Part shown: piece after piece, positions 19,632 to 29,292 of the stretch
How positions within the stretch are numbered: the first letter of the stretch is position 1
Layout of the letters: each line of letters starts with the position of its first letter
Assembly: GCA_016718875.1 (NCBI GenBank)
Contig: JADKBL010000002.1
Span: forward strand, 124,001-188,000
Source of the DNA: Bacteroidota bacterium
GTDB taxonomy: Bacteria > Bacteroidota > Bacteroidia > Bacteroidales > VadinHA17
Direction of reading: 5' to 3'
Length of the DNA: 64,000 nucleotides
Position numbers and translations under genes: made by a program
The notes under the pieces: model-generated
The model's input: only the letters and a program-made list of their open reading frames with translations
Told to the model about the DNA's origin: nothing
Databases searched by the model: none

Positions 19632-20669
19632 TTGGAAAAGATATTTATTAATACGCCCTACACCAAATCGGAGATATTGGTTGGACAATCATGGGACTCA
19701 GTGAGTGAACTCCTCCCTGAAGCAGGGGTAGTGATTCTTACAGATGATAATGTTCTGAAACTCTATGGTGACAGTTTCCCGGATGTTCCTGTTTTGTCAG
19801 TTACACCAGGAGAAGTAAGTAAAAAGCTTTCAGTCGTTGAAAGTTTGGCAGCAAAACTGATGGAAAACGGGATAGACAGATCTGGATTCATTCTTGCCAT
19901 CGGAGGTGGTGTTGTCTGTGATATTGCAGGGTTTCTGGCTGCAGTCTATATGAGAGGCATCAGGTGCGGTTTTGTTTCAACAAGTCTTCTTTCCCAGGTT
20001 GATGCCAGCACAGGCGGAAAAAATGGAGTAAACCTTGGATCAACAAAAAATATGATCGGTACAATCAGGCAGCCAGAGTTTGTTGTCTGTGATCCTTCAA
20101 TGCTCTCAACACTACCTGATGATGAATTTCTATCAGGTCTTTCAGAATTAATCAAGACTGCTGTTATTGGTGACAAGGATCTTTTTGAAATTATTGAGAA
20201 CAGCAGAAAGGAAATATTGGAGCGTGACAGTGATATGCTTACTATGCTTATAACACAAGCTGTAAGCTTTAAGTCAAGGGTGGTTACGGAAGATGAAAAG
20301 GAGACCGGTTTGCGCCGCATATTAAATTTCGGACATACCTTCGGACACGCTATTGAACTTCAGAGAGGTATTAAGCATGGGTTTGCTGTTGCTTCAGGGA
20401 TGGAGCTTGCAACTGAGTTTTCCTGCGAAATTGGTTTAATATCTTCAGATGAAAAAAACAGAATAATTTCAGTTTTGAATTATTTCAACCTTCTTGAGCA
20501 ACAGTATATTACTGAATCCGAAATGGAGAAGCTGATCGTTCATGATAAAAAGAAAACCGGAGCGTCTATCCATTTTGTTTTTACAGAAGGTATCGGAAAG
20601 GCTACTGTTAAGAAAATTACTGTTTCAGATATTCTGGATTTTTATAAAAGATTCAGGCAAAAAAGATGA
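19632..20669 (+). CDS. aroB: 3-dehydroquinate synthase
   Basis: The second step of the shikimate pathway, converting DAHP to 3-dehydroquinate with NAD+ and a divalent metal. 345 residues. Seen: the NAD-binding AIGGGVVCDIAGFLAAVYMRG, STSLLSQVDASTGGKNGVN, and the metal-ligand histidines in LNFGHTFGHAIE and KHGFAVASGM. The only reasonable start is TTG at 19632, since the next in-frame ATG is about 55 residues inside the conserved domain; weak initiation may limit output. aroC follows after four bases. Confidence 0.95.
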   Translation: MEKIFINTPYTKSEILVGQSWDSVSELLPEAGVVILTDDNVLKLYGDSFPDVPVLSVTPGEVSKKLSVVESLAAKLMENGIDRSGFILAIGGGVVCDIAGFLAAVYMRGIRCGFVSTSLLSQVDASTGGKNGVNLGSTKNMIGTIRQPEFVVCDPSMLSTLPDDEFLSGLSELIKTAVIGDKDLFEIIENSRKEILERDSDMLTMLITQAVSFKSRVVTEDEKETGLRRILNFGHTFGHAIELQRGIKHGFAVASGMELATEFSCEIGLISSDEKNRIISVLNYFNLLEQQYITESEMEKLIVHDKKKTGASIHFVFTEGIGKATVKKITVSDILDFYKRFRQKR

Positions 20670-20673
20670 TATT

Positions 20674-21666
20674 ATGAATTCCTTTGGAGTTGTTTTCAGA
20701 GTTTCGATATTCGGAGAATCACATGGTCCTGCCATAGGTGCGGTTATTGACGGGTGTCCCCCTGGAATAGCCTTAAAAGCTGATGATTTTCTGCCTGATC
20801 TCAGAAGAAGGCAGAGCGGCAGCCGGGGAACAACAAAGCGTCATGAACCCGATATGCCTGAGATTATAAGCGGTGTATTTCAGGATTTTACAACAGGAGC
20901 CCCGATAACCCTGATCACCAGAAACAGTGACAAGATTTCATCCGACTATGATGAATTTAAAAAGGTTCCGCGTCCGGGGCATGCTGATTATGTTTCTTCA
21001 GTAAAATATTCAGGTTATTCTGATATGCGAGGAAGCGGTCATTTTTCAGGACGAATTACATGGGGACTTGTTGCAGCAGGGGTTATTGCAAAAAAGATAG
21101 CGGCGGGATCAGAAATCTCGGCAAAGCTTATTTCTGCAGGCGGTTCCGAAAATATAGAGGAGGCACTCGATAAAGCTATAGCATCAAATGATACTATCGG
21201 AGGTATAATTGAATGCAGGGTTCAGAATCCTCCTGCAGGTCTCGGAGAACCATTTTTTTATTCATTTGAATCAACTCTGAGCCATCTGATCTTCTCGATA
21301 CCCGCTATTAAGGGTATTGAATTCGGAGCCGGTTTTGCTGCTGCAGGAATGAGAGGATCGGTTCATAATGATCCGTTTGTGGATATTAATGGCAAAACTG
21401 CTACCAATAATGCCGGCGGCATTAACGGAGGTATCACAAACGGAAATGAAATCATTTTCAGGACTGTAGTTAAACCAACTTCTTCGACAGGAGCCGATCA
21501 GACAACCTTCGACTTTGAGGAGGGCAAAATGACAACACTTAAAGTTAAAGGGAGGCATGATACCTGCATTGCCCTGAGGATACCAGTGATTGTCGAATCA
21601 GTGACAGCAATTGCTCTGGCTGACCTTATGCTTATTGACAGAGGAATATACGGTTTAAGAGACTAA
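20674..21666 (+). CDS. aroC: Chorismate synthase
   Basis: The final shikimate step, anti-1,4-elimination of phosphate from EPSP to chorismate, needing reduced FMN. 330 residues from the ATG at 20674; the longer open frame upstream overlaps aroB and is not coding. Seen: VSIFGESHGPAIGAVIDGCP at the N terminus, RRRQSGSRGTTKRHEPD, the RPGHADYVSSVKYSG segment, and GGINGGITNGNEI. It is slightly shorter than many homologues (350-360). It is co-transcribed with aroB. Confidence 0.96.
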   Translation: MNSFGVVFRVSIFGESHGPAIGAVIDGCPPGIALKADDFLPDLRRRQSGSRGTTKRHEPDMPEIISGVFQDFTTGAPITLITRNSDKISSDYDEFKKVPRPGHADYVSSVKYSGYSDMRGSGHFSGRITWGLVAAGVIAKKIAAGSEISAKLISAGGSENIEEALDKAIASNDTIGGIIECRVQNPPAGLGEPFFYSFESTLSHLIFSIPAIKGIEFGAGFAAAGMRGSVHNDPFVDINGKTATNNAGGINGGITNGNEIIFRTVVKPTSSTGADQTTFDFEEGKMTTLKVKGRHDTCIALRIPVIVESVTAIALADLMLIDRGIYGLRD

Positions 21667-21669
21667 AAA

Positions 21670-22995
21670 TCAGGGAATAGATTTTATTATAAGGGCTCTC
21701 TTTGTCGCAGATTTGATCCTGAACCGGTTGTCAATTCTTTCGCCTATTACCCATGCAATTCTTCCCCCGGATTCAAGAACCATTATCTTGTCCTTTTCTA
21801 TAAGCGATTTCTTAATGTCAATAAGAAAATCGCTGATCTTTTTTTTACTTTTCATTCCGAGAGGATAGAAGAAATCTCCATCCTTCCATTTTCTGATCAG
21901 AAGAGGATACTCTATCTCTTTTTCATCGAGGCAGGCTGTTGCTTTTGTATCAGGGATTACAAAACTATCTGTGATATCAATTAATTCTGAAGAAGAAATA
22001 ATCGGAATTTCATCCATATCTTCAAGACTGAAGATTTTATAGCTGGATTCAGATAATTTTCCGGAGGGCAAAATAATTATCTTATTCCGGTTCTTTAAAA
22101 TTCTGTGGGATGATGTAAACAGCTGTCCTCCTGTTTTTCCTGAGATAACATCAATCAGATCGCCGGTTTGTGATCCGGATAATCCGAAAGGGCTGAAAAG
22201 TTCGAAAAGTACTGTCTTCTCATGAAGGTAATTATGGAGCTGTAACACTTCGAAGGTTACTTTATCATTATCAGCGACTGAAATTGCATCTCTTATGCCT
22301 GTGATAAATCTGGACAAAAGATCATCAGTTTCCCTGAGCTTTATGAGTGTTTCCGCGAGAGTTCTTTCAATTGCAGGGTTGATATTCTTTAGTTCTGGGA
22401 TGATAAGGTGCCTGATCCTGTTCCTCGTGTATTTTATTTCTGCATTAGATCTGTCTTCACGATATGTTATCCTGTATTTTTTGCAGTATTCCTCAATTTC
22501 ATTACGGGTAGCAAAAAGAAGAGGTCTTATAATACTACCGCTTACAGGTCTCATTCCGGCAAGGCCTGTAATGCCCGTTCCCCTGGTAAGATTTATCAGG
22601 AGAGTCTCTATGTTATCGTTAAGGTTATGAGCAACAGCAATATAATCAAAACTGTTCTGAATCCTGATTTTTTCAAACCAGTTGTACCTTAAATCGCGTG
22701 CAGCCATCTGAACCGAAAGCCCGTTTTTTTCTGCATACCCATGAGTATCGAACCTGATGGAGTAGAATGGAATGTTAACAGAAGCAGCGAATTTTCTTAC
22801 AAGATCTTCATCGAGGTCTGAATCACTGCCCCGTAGGCTGAAATTGCAATGTGCTATTCCTGTCTGGTACCCTGCTTTTATAAACAGGTCGGACATAATC
22901 ATGGAATCAATACCACCACTTACAGCAAGGAGTACTCTGGAATCTTTTTCCAGCATATTATTTTCAGCAATATAATTTCTGAATTCTTTGAGCAT
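21670..22995 (-). CDS. tilS: tRNA(Ile)-lysidine synthetase
   Basis: Modifies C34 of the AUA-reading tRNA(Ile) with lysine, an essential step. 441 residues. Seen: the N-type ATP pyrophosphatase PP-loop AVSGGIDSMIM near residue 25, IAHCNFSLRGSDSDLDE, VAHNLNDNIETLLINLTRGTG, and REDRSNAEIKYTRNRIRHLIIPEL, all typical TilS segments. The C-terminal domain contains FFYPLGMKSKKKISDFL. It is convergent with aroC, with a gap of three bases. Confidence 0.95.
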   Translation of the reverse strand: MLKEFRNYIAENNMLEKDSRVLLAVSGGIDSMIMSDLFIKAGYQTGIAHCNFSLRGSDSDLDEDLVRKFAASVNIPFYSIRFDTHGYAEKNGLSVQMAARDLRYNWFEKIRIQNSFDYIAVAHNLNDNIETLLINLTRGTGITGLAGMRPVSGSIIRPLLFATRNEIEEYCKKYRITYREDRSNAEIKYTRNRIRHLIIPELKNINPAIERTLAETLIKLRETDDLLSRFITGIRDAISVADNDKVTFEVLQLHNYLHEKTVLFELFSPFGLSGSQTGDLIDVISGKTGGQLFTSSHRILKNRNKIIILPSGKLSESSYKIFSLEDMDEIPIISSSELIDITDSFVIPDTKATACLDEKEIEYPLLIRKWKDGDFFYPLGMKSKKKISDFLIDIKKSLIEKDKIMVLESGGRIAWVIGERIDNRFRIKSATKRALIIKSIP

Positions 22996-23021
22996 TCGTG
23001 ATAAAGATGATCTGCAAAAAT

Positions 23022-23052
23022 AAAAAAAGGTATCCGACCTGGGATGCCTTTT
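23022..23052 (-). terminator. Imperfect terminator hairpin after the peroxiredoxin gene
   Basis: The minus strand reads AAGGCATCC-caggtc-GGATACCTT followed by a T-rich tract. The stem has one internal mismatch. It lies about 20 bases past the peroxiredoxin stop and ahead of tilS. Confidence 0.65.
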
Positions 23053-23071
23053 ATATTAAAATTACAAAATC

Positions 23072-23703
23072 TTAATGTTTTGAAAGATAATCTGCTACAC
23101 CGTCCTGAGTTGCTTTCATCCCTTTCTCTCCTTTATGCCAGTCAGCCGGACACACTTCTCCGTTCTCTTCAAAGAACTGCAGAGCATCAACCATCCTGAG
23201 TGTTTCTGAGACACTTCTGCCCAGTGGCATATCATTTACAGTCTGATGCCTTACAATACCTTTTTTATCAATCAGGAAAAGTCCTCTGTAAGCCATAGGA
23301 GTTCCTTCAAAAGTAATACTTCCTTCATCTGAATATACGTAGTCACCTGCAAGAACATCATAATTCTCAGAGATTGTCTTGGAGAGATCAGATACAAGAG
23401 GGTATTTTACTCCTTTAATACCACCATGTTTTGGCTCTGTCTGAAGCCATTTCCAGTGTGAAAAATGGGAATCAACTGAACATCCGACAACTGCAACTTT
23501 TCTTTTCTCAAATTCTTTCAGTTTGTCCTGGAAGGCAATCAGCTCAGTGGGACAGACAAAAGTGAAGTCCGCCGGATAAAAGAAAAATACGACATACTTT
23601 TGTTGAGATACTGATCAAGTGAGAATCCTTCAACAATATCACCTCCGTTAATCACGGCAGGAGCAGAAAATGATGGTGCTTTTTTACCAACTAAAACGGC
23701 CAT
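23072..23703 (-). CDS. 2-Cys peroxiredoxin (AhpC/Prx1 type), frameshifted
   Basis: A thiol peroxidase of about 210 residues that reduces hydrogen peroxide and organic peroxides. It starts at the ATG at 23703 with MAVLVGKKAPSFSAPAV. After LDQYLNK the frame breaks. Adding one base to the four-T run (plus strand 23598-23601) gives KKYVVFFFYPADFTFVCPTEL with the peroxidatic cysteine, then VDSHFSHWKW, and joins the intact C-terminal frame with MAYRGLFLIDKKG and the resolving cysteine in GEVCPADW. All catalytic residues are therefore present once corrected. It belongs to the window's peroxide-defence set with rubrerythrin. Confidence 0.92.
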
Positions 23704-23761
23704 AGTATTTAAGTTTTAATGTTAATGTAATATTAATACAATTTAAATTTGGTTTTGTTCA

Positions 23762-25702
23762 TTAATGGTATGGAATAACTGCAGGGGGACCAGGGTCAAA
23801 ATTATAATGCTTCAGGAGCTGTTCTCCTGATACCAAAATATTGCTAATTCTTGAGAAATCAGGCTTGTTGGGGAAAAATGCAAGTCTTATCTGAAGTGTA
23901 TTAAAGAGAAGGTTATCATTTCTGATCCTGACACCAACACCTAATGCAGATAGAACAAATCCGGTTGATATCTCTGCATTGGAATCAGAAAGTAAGCCGA
24001 GGTCTGCGAATCCAAAATAGGCAAATCTGAATCCAAAAAGGTTTGAAGGGCTAAAGAGTACCGACTCCAGACTAACTGTGAACCTTTGCGTTCCCCGTAT
24101 CGAATCATTACGGAATCCTGTAAAGCCATTTTCCCTTGGAAAGCGCAGGTATTCATCTGAATACCTCCCAAATCCGCGTGAGTAATCCGTAGTAATAAAA
24201 TATCTGATCTTATTTCTTCCCGCGACTTTCAGATTTGAAAAATAATTCATCCGAATTGCAAATACACCCTGTTCAGTTTCCACGCCGGTCAGATATCCAC
24301 CCAGTGCCAAATATGTATAGAAATACCCGAGTTTCTGGAATGATTTGCCAAATGACAAGTCTGAACCAAGATAGGTTCTGTTTTTGAATTCATTGAATTC
24401 CCTGCCTGAAGTAAACCGGATCATTGCTCCATAAGGAACGTCTTCTGTTCTTCCATAACCATAAATAAGGTTGGTTTTATAATATTTCTGATGGGAAAAG
24501 GCAACTGAGCCAAGAAATATTTTGTACTGCTGGAGCTTATAATAAGAGTCAGCATAAATATTGGGGTGTTCAAAAATGTTGTTATTATAGTAGCGGCCAC
24601 CAACAATAATCCTTTTTACATCACTTGTGTTAAACAGAAATGATCGTGATAACCAGTAATCCTGGAGGTTATAGCTAAGTGGCTCTGCAACTTTCATAGT
24701 GTCAAAATCCTCAGAAGTATACATCTGTACTACTGAAATACCTCCGGCATATTTGGTTGTCGAGCTTACCAGCGGCCGGTTGAGACTGAAACCATAGCTG
24801 GTTTGTCCAAGCCCTTTAAGATAAAATGTATTCAGGTTAATAAAACTGTTTTTGATATTGTCAATCTGATAACTGACACCGAATCCGGGATAATTAGATT
24901 TTTCTGTGTCAAATGGAAAGTCAAACTCAAGTTCATGGCCGATGCCGAAAATGTTCTTTTCAAAAACAGAAAGGTTTCCTCTTTCAAATCCCCTGTAGTT
25001 ATAACTGGCACCCAGAGAATATACATCTTTGGTAACAACCACAATATCAACCTCTTCGTCTGATACCGGAACAATCAGTATCCTGGCATCATCAATGAAT
25101 GAAAGCTGTCGCAGAATCCTTTCATTATCACTTAGAACGAGAGGTGAAATATTGTCACCGGTTTTAAAAAGCAGGTTCTTCCTGATAATAACTTCAAGTG
25201 TATTAATGTGTGTTTTGTTTAAAATATTCCCGGATTTACCGGAAGTCTGAGCTCCCGGATTATTGATACTGGTGCCAAAGACATCAAGTCGTTTTATTTC
25301 AATCTTTCTGATCTTTTTTCCGGTGTAATTGATATAATTTTCATCACTCTCATTCTCTATCTCCTTTTTGCCTGGTTTTTCAGGAGCAACTACTACAAAG
25401 TCATATAGCTTTTTTGTCAGAGGTTTTCTTGCAGCCCTGATCTTCAGAGAGTCATAGAATCCTTTATTCCTTGTATTTTCATTGATAATATAGGGATCGA
25501 TTCCGGCAGGTACCCATAGTACAGTATCTGTTGAAAAATAAGAAACACTGTCCCTTATCTGAATAAATGAACCTGACTGTATCTGAATGACAGTATCTCC
25601 AACTGCGCGGAGCTGAGGAAATGATTTAAGTGAAATGAGACTGAAAGCCAAAATAAAGATTGGCTTAATTACTGATCCATATTTCCTTGACAGAATGCAC
25701 AT
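23762..25702 (-). CDS. Outer-membrane barrel protein with POTRA-like N-terminal part (BamA/TamA-like)
   Basis: A 646-residue protein with a signal peptide (IFILAFSLISLKSFPQ), a disordered section to about residue 130, then a segment with two-strand/helix features of POTRA domains (KIRKIEIKRLDVFGTSI ... LLFKTGDNISPLVLSDNERILRQL ... VDIVVVTKDVYSLG). From about residue 235 on it has alternating aromatic beta-strands typical of an outer-membrane barrel. This is the pattern of the bacterial surface antigen (D15) superfamily. It is shorter than BamA and probably not the essential insertase. Its ATG overlaps the stop of the upstream conserved gene (TGATG), implying coupled synthesis. Confidence 0.65.
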   Translation of the reverse strand: MCILSRKYGSVIKPIFILAFSLISLKSFPQLRAVGDTVIQIQSGSFIQIRDSVSYFSTDTVLWVPAGIDPYIINENTRNKGFYDSLKIRAARKPLTKKLYDFVVVAPEKPGKKEIENESDENYINYTGKKIRKIEIKRLDVFGTSINNPGAQTSGKSGNILNKTHINTLEVIIRKNLLFKTGDNISPLVLSDNERILRQLSFIDDARILIVPVSDEEVDIVVVTKDVYSLGASYNYRGFERGNLSVFEKNIFGIGHELEFDFPFDTEKSNYPGFGVSYQIDNIKNSFINLNTFYLKGLGQTSYGFSLNRPLVSSTTKYAGGISVVQMYTSEDFDTMKVAEPLSYNLQDYWLSRSFLFNTSDVKRIIVGGRYYNNNIFEHPNIYADSYYKLQQYKIFLGSVAFSHQKYYKTNLIYGYGRTEDVPYGAMIRFTSGREFNEFKNRTYLGSDLSFGKSFQKLGYFYTYLALGGYLTGVETEQGVFAIRMNYFSNLKVAGRNKIRYFITTDYSRGFGRYSDEYLRFPRENGFTGFRNDSIRGTQRFTVSLESVLFSPSNLFGFRFAYFGFADLGLLSDSNAEISTGFVLSALGVGVRIRNDNLLFNTLQIRLAFFPNKPDFSRISNILVSGEQLLKHYNFDPGPPAVIPYH

Positions 25703-26400
25703 CAGGTTTCATGAAAATTGCTTCCAAGTACATCATCTGAATTGAACTGGAATCCAAGCCTTTTTCCTGTTGTAACCCTTGAATGCTGAATTTTTGCTTC
25801 TGCCTGCCCAACAGTGGCAATTTTTACAGTATCATAAGGAGGAACAAGAAGATCGAATTCAAGTGAATAATTTATTGCTGTAGTAATTATCAACTGTAAT
25901 GATTGTTTATTTATCTCTTCACTGCCATAATTCGTGAAAAGCATTCCCATCTGCCTTTTCCCTTCTACAAGGTATTGATTTTCATGATTAATGAATATCC
26001 TGGCAATGAGATATCCCAGGTCGTCGAGTCTGGAGTATCGGAAAGAGTCAGCCAGAAAATTATAAATATTAATGATCCCCGAATATGCGTTATACTTGTT
26101 TTTCTGGATATAGGCAGTCTTCCAAGCCGGATGATCCCTGTCGAACTGGAATATATTTGAATGCATACTGAAAAGAAGAACATCTCCGGCAACTTTTAAC
26201 TGGGCGTCAAAATTGCTCCTGTCGGTATATTCAAGCTTTATTCTTGAATCTGATCCGGTAAGACTTGAATTTATTTCCTTGGCAAGGCCTTTTAAAATAT
26301 CTTTAACAGAACTAAATGACTGAAATGTATTGTCATATACTTTCTGCTTAAGGATGGATTTTTCCTTAAGTGTACTTATTATCTCAAGCTTTTTATCAAT
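25702..26400 (-). CDS. Conserved Bacteroidota protein of unknown function, start unclear
   Basis: The frame is open from about 26400, giving roughly 230 residues that begin IDKKLEIISTLKEKSILKQK and include LKVAGDVLLFSMHSNIFQF, YSGIINIYNFLADSFRYSR, DDLGYLIARIFINHEN and LEFDLLVPPYDTVKI. I recall similar uncharacterised proteins in other Bacteroidota. There is no signal peptide. No ATG precedes Met-79 in frame: TAA codons sit directly upstream and the first codon would be ATT. Either a rare start is used or a sequencing indel hides the ATG. It is translationally coupled to the outer-membrane barrel gene, so the two may work together. Confidence 0.6.
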   Translation of the reverse strand: MDKKLEIISTLKEKSILKQKVYDNTFQSFSSVKDILKGLAKEINSSLTGSDSRIKLEYTDRSNFDAQLKVAGDVLLFSMHSNIFQFDRDHPAWKTAYIQKNKYNAYSGIINIYNFLADSFRYSRLDDLGYLIARIFINHENQYLVEGKRQMGMLFTNYGSEEINKQSLQLIITTAINYSLEFDLLVPPYDTVKIATVGQAEAKIQHSRVTTGKRLGFQFNSDDVLGSNFHET

Positions 26401-26453
26401 TTTTTATTATGAAATAAGAGACATCTAAAGTAGTAAAAATTACGTATAAATGA

Positions 26454-26483
26454 AACAGGGACAATCGAATGAATGTCCCTGTT
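26454..26483 (-). terminator. Hairpin after proS
   Basis: A perfect 10-bp stem, AACAGGGACA / TGTCCCTGTT, with a 10-nt loop lies 15 bases past the proS stop. On the minus strand it is followed by a T-rich but interrupted tract (TCATTTAT). It is probably the proS terminator. Confidence 0.7.
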
Positions 26484-26497
26484 GTACTATATATCCT

Positions 26498-27973
26498 TTA
26501 GTATGATCTGGCAAACAGCACTCTGCGATGGGATGGTTTTCCTGAGTAGATACAATTTCCTTCCTCATCCGGACTATCAAACGGAATACACCGGATAGTC
26601 GCTTTAGTTTCCTCCTTGATTTTTTCTTCTGTTTCAGCAGTTCCGTCCCAATGTGCCATAATGAATCCGCCCGGGTCATCAAGTTTATTTACAAATTCAT
26701 CCCATTTGTCAACATAGAAAGTATTCTCTTTCCTGAAATTAAATGCTTTCTGGTAAATATTTGACTGAATATCTTCCAGTAATTTAGGGATAAGCTCACT
26801 TACCTTTTCAACAGGAACAGTCTCTTTTGTAAGAGTATCCCTCCGGGCAATTTCTATTGTTTTATTCTGCAGGTCCCTGGGGCCGATTGCAATACGAACA
26901 GGGACTCCTTTTAGTTCATAATCAGCAAATTTCCATCCGGGTGTGTTATTATCCCTGTTGTCATATTTGACAGAAATACCTTTCTGTTCAAGATCTGCTT
27001 TTATTTTCACAGCCGTTTCAGAGATTAATGCCAGCTGTTCACTATTCTTGAAGATAGGAATGATTACAACCTGTATTGGTGCTAATTTAGGTGGAAGTAC
27101 AAGCCCATTGTTATCGGCATGCCCCATAATAATTGCTCCCATAAGCCTGGTTGAAACTCCCCATGATGTTGCCCATACATAGTCGAGTTTTCCTGATTTG
27201 TCAGTGAATTGTACATCAAATGCTTTTGCGAAATTCTGTCCAAGAAAATGACTGGTGCCAGCCTGAAGAGCTTTACCATCCTGCATTAAGGCCTCTATGG
27301 CGAATGTGTCAATAGCACCTGCAAACCTTTCATGTTCGCTTTTATAACCTTTTATTACAGGCAGTGCCATACTGTTTTCTGCAAAACCGGCATAGACATT
27401 AATCATTTTTTCAGTCTCCTCAATAGCCTCTTCACGGGTGGCATGAGCAGTATGTCCCTCCTGCCATAAAAATTCTGTGGTTCTGAGGAAAAGCCGTGTT
27501 CTCATTTCCCATCTGACAACATTTGCCCATTGGTTAATGAGTATGGGCAGATCACGGTATGACTGGATCCAGTTTTTGTACGAATTCCAGATGATTGTTT
27601 CAGAAGTGGGCCGGATAATAAGCTCTTCTTCAAGTTTTGCTGTAGGATCAACAACAATTCCTTTTCCTGATTCATCTGTCTTAAGCCTGTAGTGGGTAAC
27701 AACTGCACATTCTTTTGCAAATCCTTCAACATGAGCAGCTTCCTTGCTAAAGAACGACTTTGGGATGAATAGAGGGAAATATGCATTTACGTGCCCTGTA
27801 GCCTTGAATAATCTGTCAAGCTCAGCCTGAATTTTTTCCCATATTGCATAACCATACGGTTTAATCACCATACAGCCTCTGACTGCCGAATTTTCTGCCA
27901 GATCAGCTTTAATAACTAAATCATTATACCATTGTGAGTAATTTTCTTCCCGGTTTGTTAAAAATTTTGCCAT
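26498..27973 (-). CDS. proS: Prolyl-tRNA synthetase (short, archaeal/eukaryal-like type)
   Basis: Charges tRNA(Pro). 491 residues without the editing insertion of the long bacterial form, as is usual in Bacteroidota. Seen: class II motif 2 VVRWEMRTRLFLRTTEFLWQEGHTAH, the motif 3 region GTSHFLGQNFAKAF with WATSWGVSTRLMGAIIMGHAD, the anticodon-binding domain from about residue 290 (VVIIPIF ... RIAIGPRDL), and the C-terminal domain ending in YSGKPSHRRVLFARSY. Divergent promoter elements lie between it and the next plus-strand gene. Confidence 0.96.
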   Translation of the reverse strand: MAKFLTNREENYSQWYNDLVIKADLAENSAVRGCMVIKPYGYAIWEKIQAELDRLFKATGHVNAYFPLFIPKSFFSKEAAHVEGFAKECAVVTHYRLKTDESGKGIVVDPTAKLEEELIIRPTSETIIWNSYKNWIQSYRDLPILINQWANVVRWEMRTRLFLRTTEFLWQEGHTAHATREEAIEETEKMINVYAGFAENSMALPVIKGYKSEHERFAGAIDTFAIEALMQDGKALQAGTSHFLGQNFAKAFDVQFTDKSGKLDYVWATSWGVSTRLMGAIIMGHADNNGLVLPPKLAPIQVVIIPIFKNSEQLALISETAVKIKADLEQKGISVKYDNRDNNTPGWKFADYELKGVPVRIAIGPRDLQNKTIEIARRDTLTKETVPVEKVSELIPKLLEDIQSNIYQKAFNFRKENTFYVDKWDEFVNKLDDPGGFIMAHWDGTAETEEKIKEETKATIRCIPFDSPDEEGNCIYSGKPSHRRVLFARSY

Positions 27974-27995
27974 TTTTTTGGTATGCTATTTGTTT

Positions 27996-28003
27996 TAACT
28001 TTG
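27996..28003 (+). promoter_or_regulatory. Candidate -7 element for the tyrosine-rich protein gene
   Basis: TAACTTTG matches TAnnTTTG exactly, 65 bases before the ATG at 28069. A TTTG upstream is closer than usual, so the -33 assignment is uncertain. It sits in a divergent promoter region shared with proS. Confidence 0.45.
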
Positions 28004-28015
28004 TTAAAGATTGCG

Positions 28016-28049
28016 CAAAAATACACAAAAACTTCAGTTAAAATTCAAA
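28016..28049 (-). promoter_or_regulatory. Candidate proS promoter
   Basis: The minus strand has TTTG (28046-28049), a 22-base spacer, then TATTTTTG (28016-28023). It fits the Bacteroidota TTTG/TAnnTTTG pattern with slightly long spacing and ends about 40 bases before the proS ATG. Confidence 0.5.
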
Positions 28050-28068
28050 AAAGAAAGGCAGGTTCGTC

Positions 28069-29142
28069 ATGAAAGCAAAATACTATATCGGAATAGTAAC
28101 ATATCTTCTGATATCAGCTTTTTCTGTAAGAGCACAATCGGTTGAATTCGCTTCCGTAAGACATTCTGAAGGGACTGCAATTATTGTAAACAACTATCAG
28201 ACTGATTATGACTATTATTACTCATCCAGGATCAGCAGATTCCACAGATCATATTCCACCTTCACATATTATGCCCCTGTTTTTACTGAAACATACTGGT
28301 ATAATTACCAGCCAAATTCATGGGGGATAAGTATTTATGACGGTGGTGGTTTCGGAATAGGATTTTCATCTGGATATCCCGCATATGCTTATGATTATGG
28401 TTATTACGGAGGATGGAGTGAACCATACTTCTCTAATTCATTTTACTGGGGTTATTCACCTGCATATTACAATTACTGGTATTCTCCTGCTGTGGTAAAC
28501 GTAAGAATTGGCAACAGCTGGCCTGCTCCAAATTATGGGCATAATGGATATGGTGATCATCATAATCACAACAATAATTTTTACAGACCTGTAAGAACAA
28601 GCTCCAATTATTACTCTTCCGGAAATAAATCCAATAACTCTGCCGGAAATGTTTCACGACGAAGTACATCAGCTTCTGACAATAATTCATCCGGTGGAGA
28701 AACCCGAAGATATCAGAGCCCTTCAAAGGACAGAAGAGTCAGAGATGATGGTAATTCAGGGGAAATTGTCGATAATAATGATGGCAGTAATAATGGCAAT
28801 GGAGGAAAAGCCGGAGCCGGAAAAGGTACGAATGTCAACACCAATCCTGTCACCAGAAGCAGAACCCAGTACGAAAATTCAGGCAGGTGAAGTGATAATT
28901 CCAGGACAGGTTCAAACCCTGATAAAGCACCTTCTTATTCTGAGAGCAGCAGAAACAGCGGTCAGTATTCAAACGGGAGAAACAGTACTTCATCAAAATC
29001 AGGTTCTGCAAGACCGGGAGTTAATACTTCAAAACCGGCTTCTACAGAAAGCAGCCAGTCGAGGAAAGGTACTTCCAGCAAGAGTGAGTCAACATCTTCA
29101 GAGTCATCAACTTCAAAGAGTACCTCTTCAAAAAGGCGGTAA
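28069..29142 (+). CDS. Tyrosine/asparagine/serine-rich exported protein with in-frame TGA
   Basis: Starts MKAKYYIGIVTYLLISAF with a signal peptide ending near VRAQS. Residues 45-165 are rich in Tyr, Trp, Gly and Pro (DYDYYYSSRISRFHRSY, YDYGYYGGW); the remainder is rich in Ser, Asn, Gly and charged residues. A TGA at 28888-28890 would end it at 273 residues. The same frame stays open for 83 more codons of the same composition and ends in SKSTSSKRR at TAA 29140-29142, like the SSGSSSGRR end of the next gene. The TGA is therefore a point change, an error or a readthrough site. The two share a motif (IVNNY-x4-YDYY here, IINNY-x4-YDYY there) and are probably related. No known function. Confidence 0.6.
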
Positions 29143-29292
29143 TAAACAAGTTTAATTTGGATATATCCACAGTGTTTATAATTCGTGGTTCACACAATAA
29201 AGATTTGGAAACATTATGAAATTGACTCTTAAATCGCTTCTTTTGGTATAATATTTGCGTATTATATTTTATAACTAAAATGCAAATCTACA

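Noticed and set aside
20542..20673. N-terminal extension of chorismate synthase
   Set aside because: It overlaps aroB in another frame, while the conserved AroC start is the ATG at 20674.
28649..29155. 168-codon plus-strand frame overlapping the tyrosine-rich protein
   Set aside because: It lies in another frame of the same low-complexity region. The signal-peptide frame, read past the TGA, has the consistent composition.
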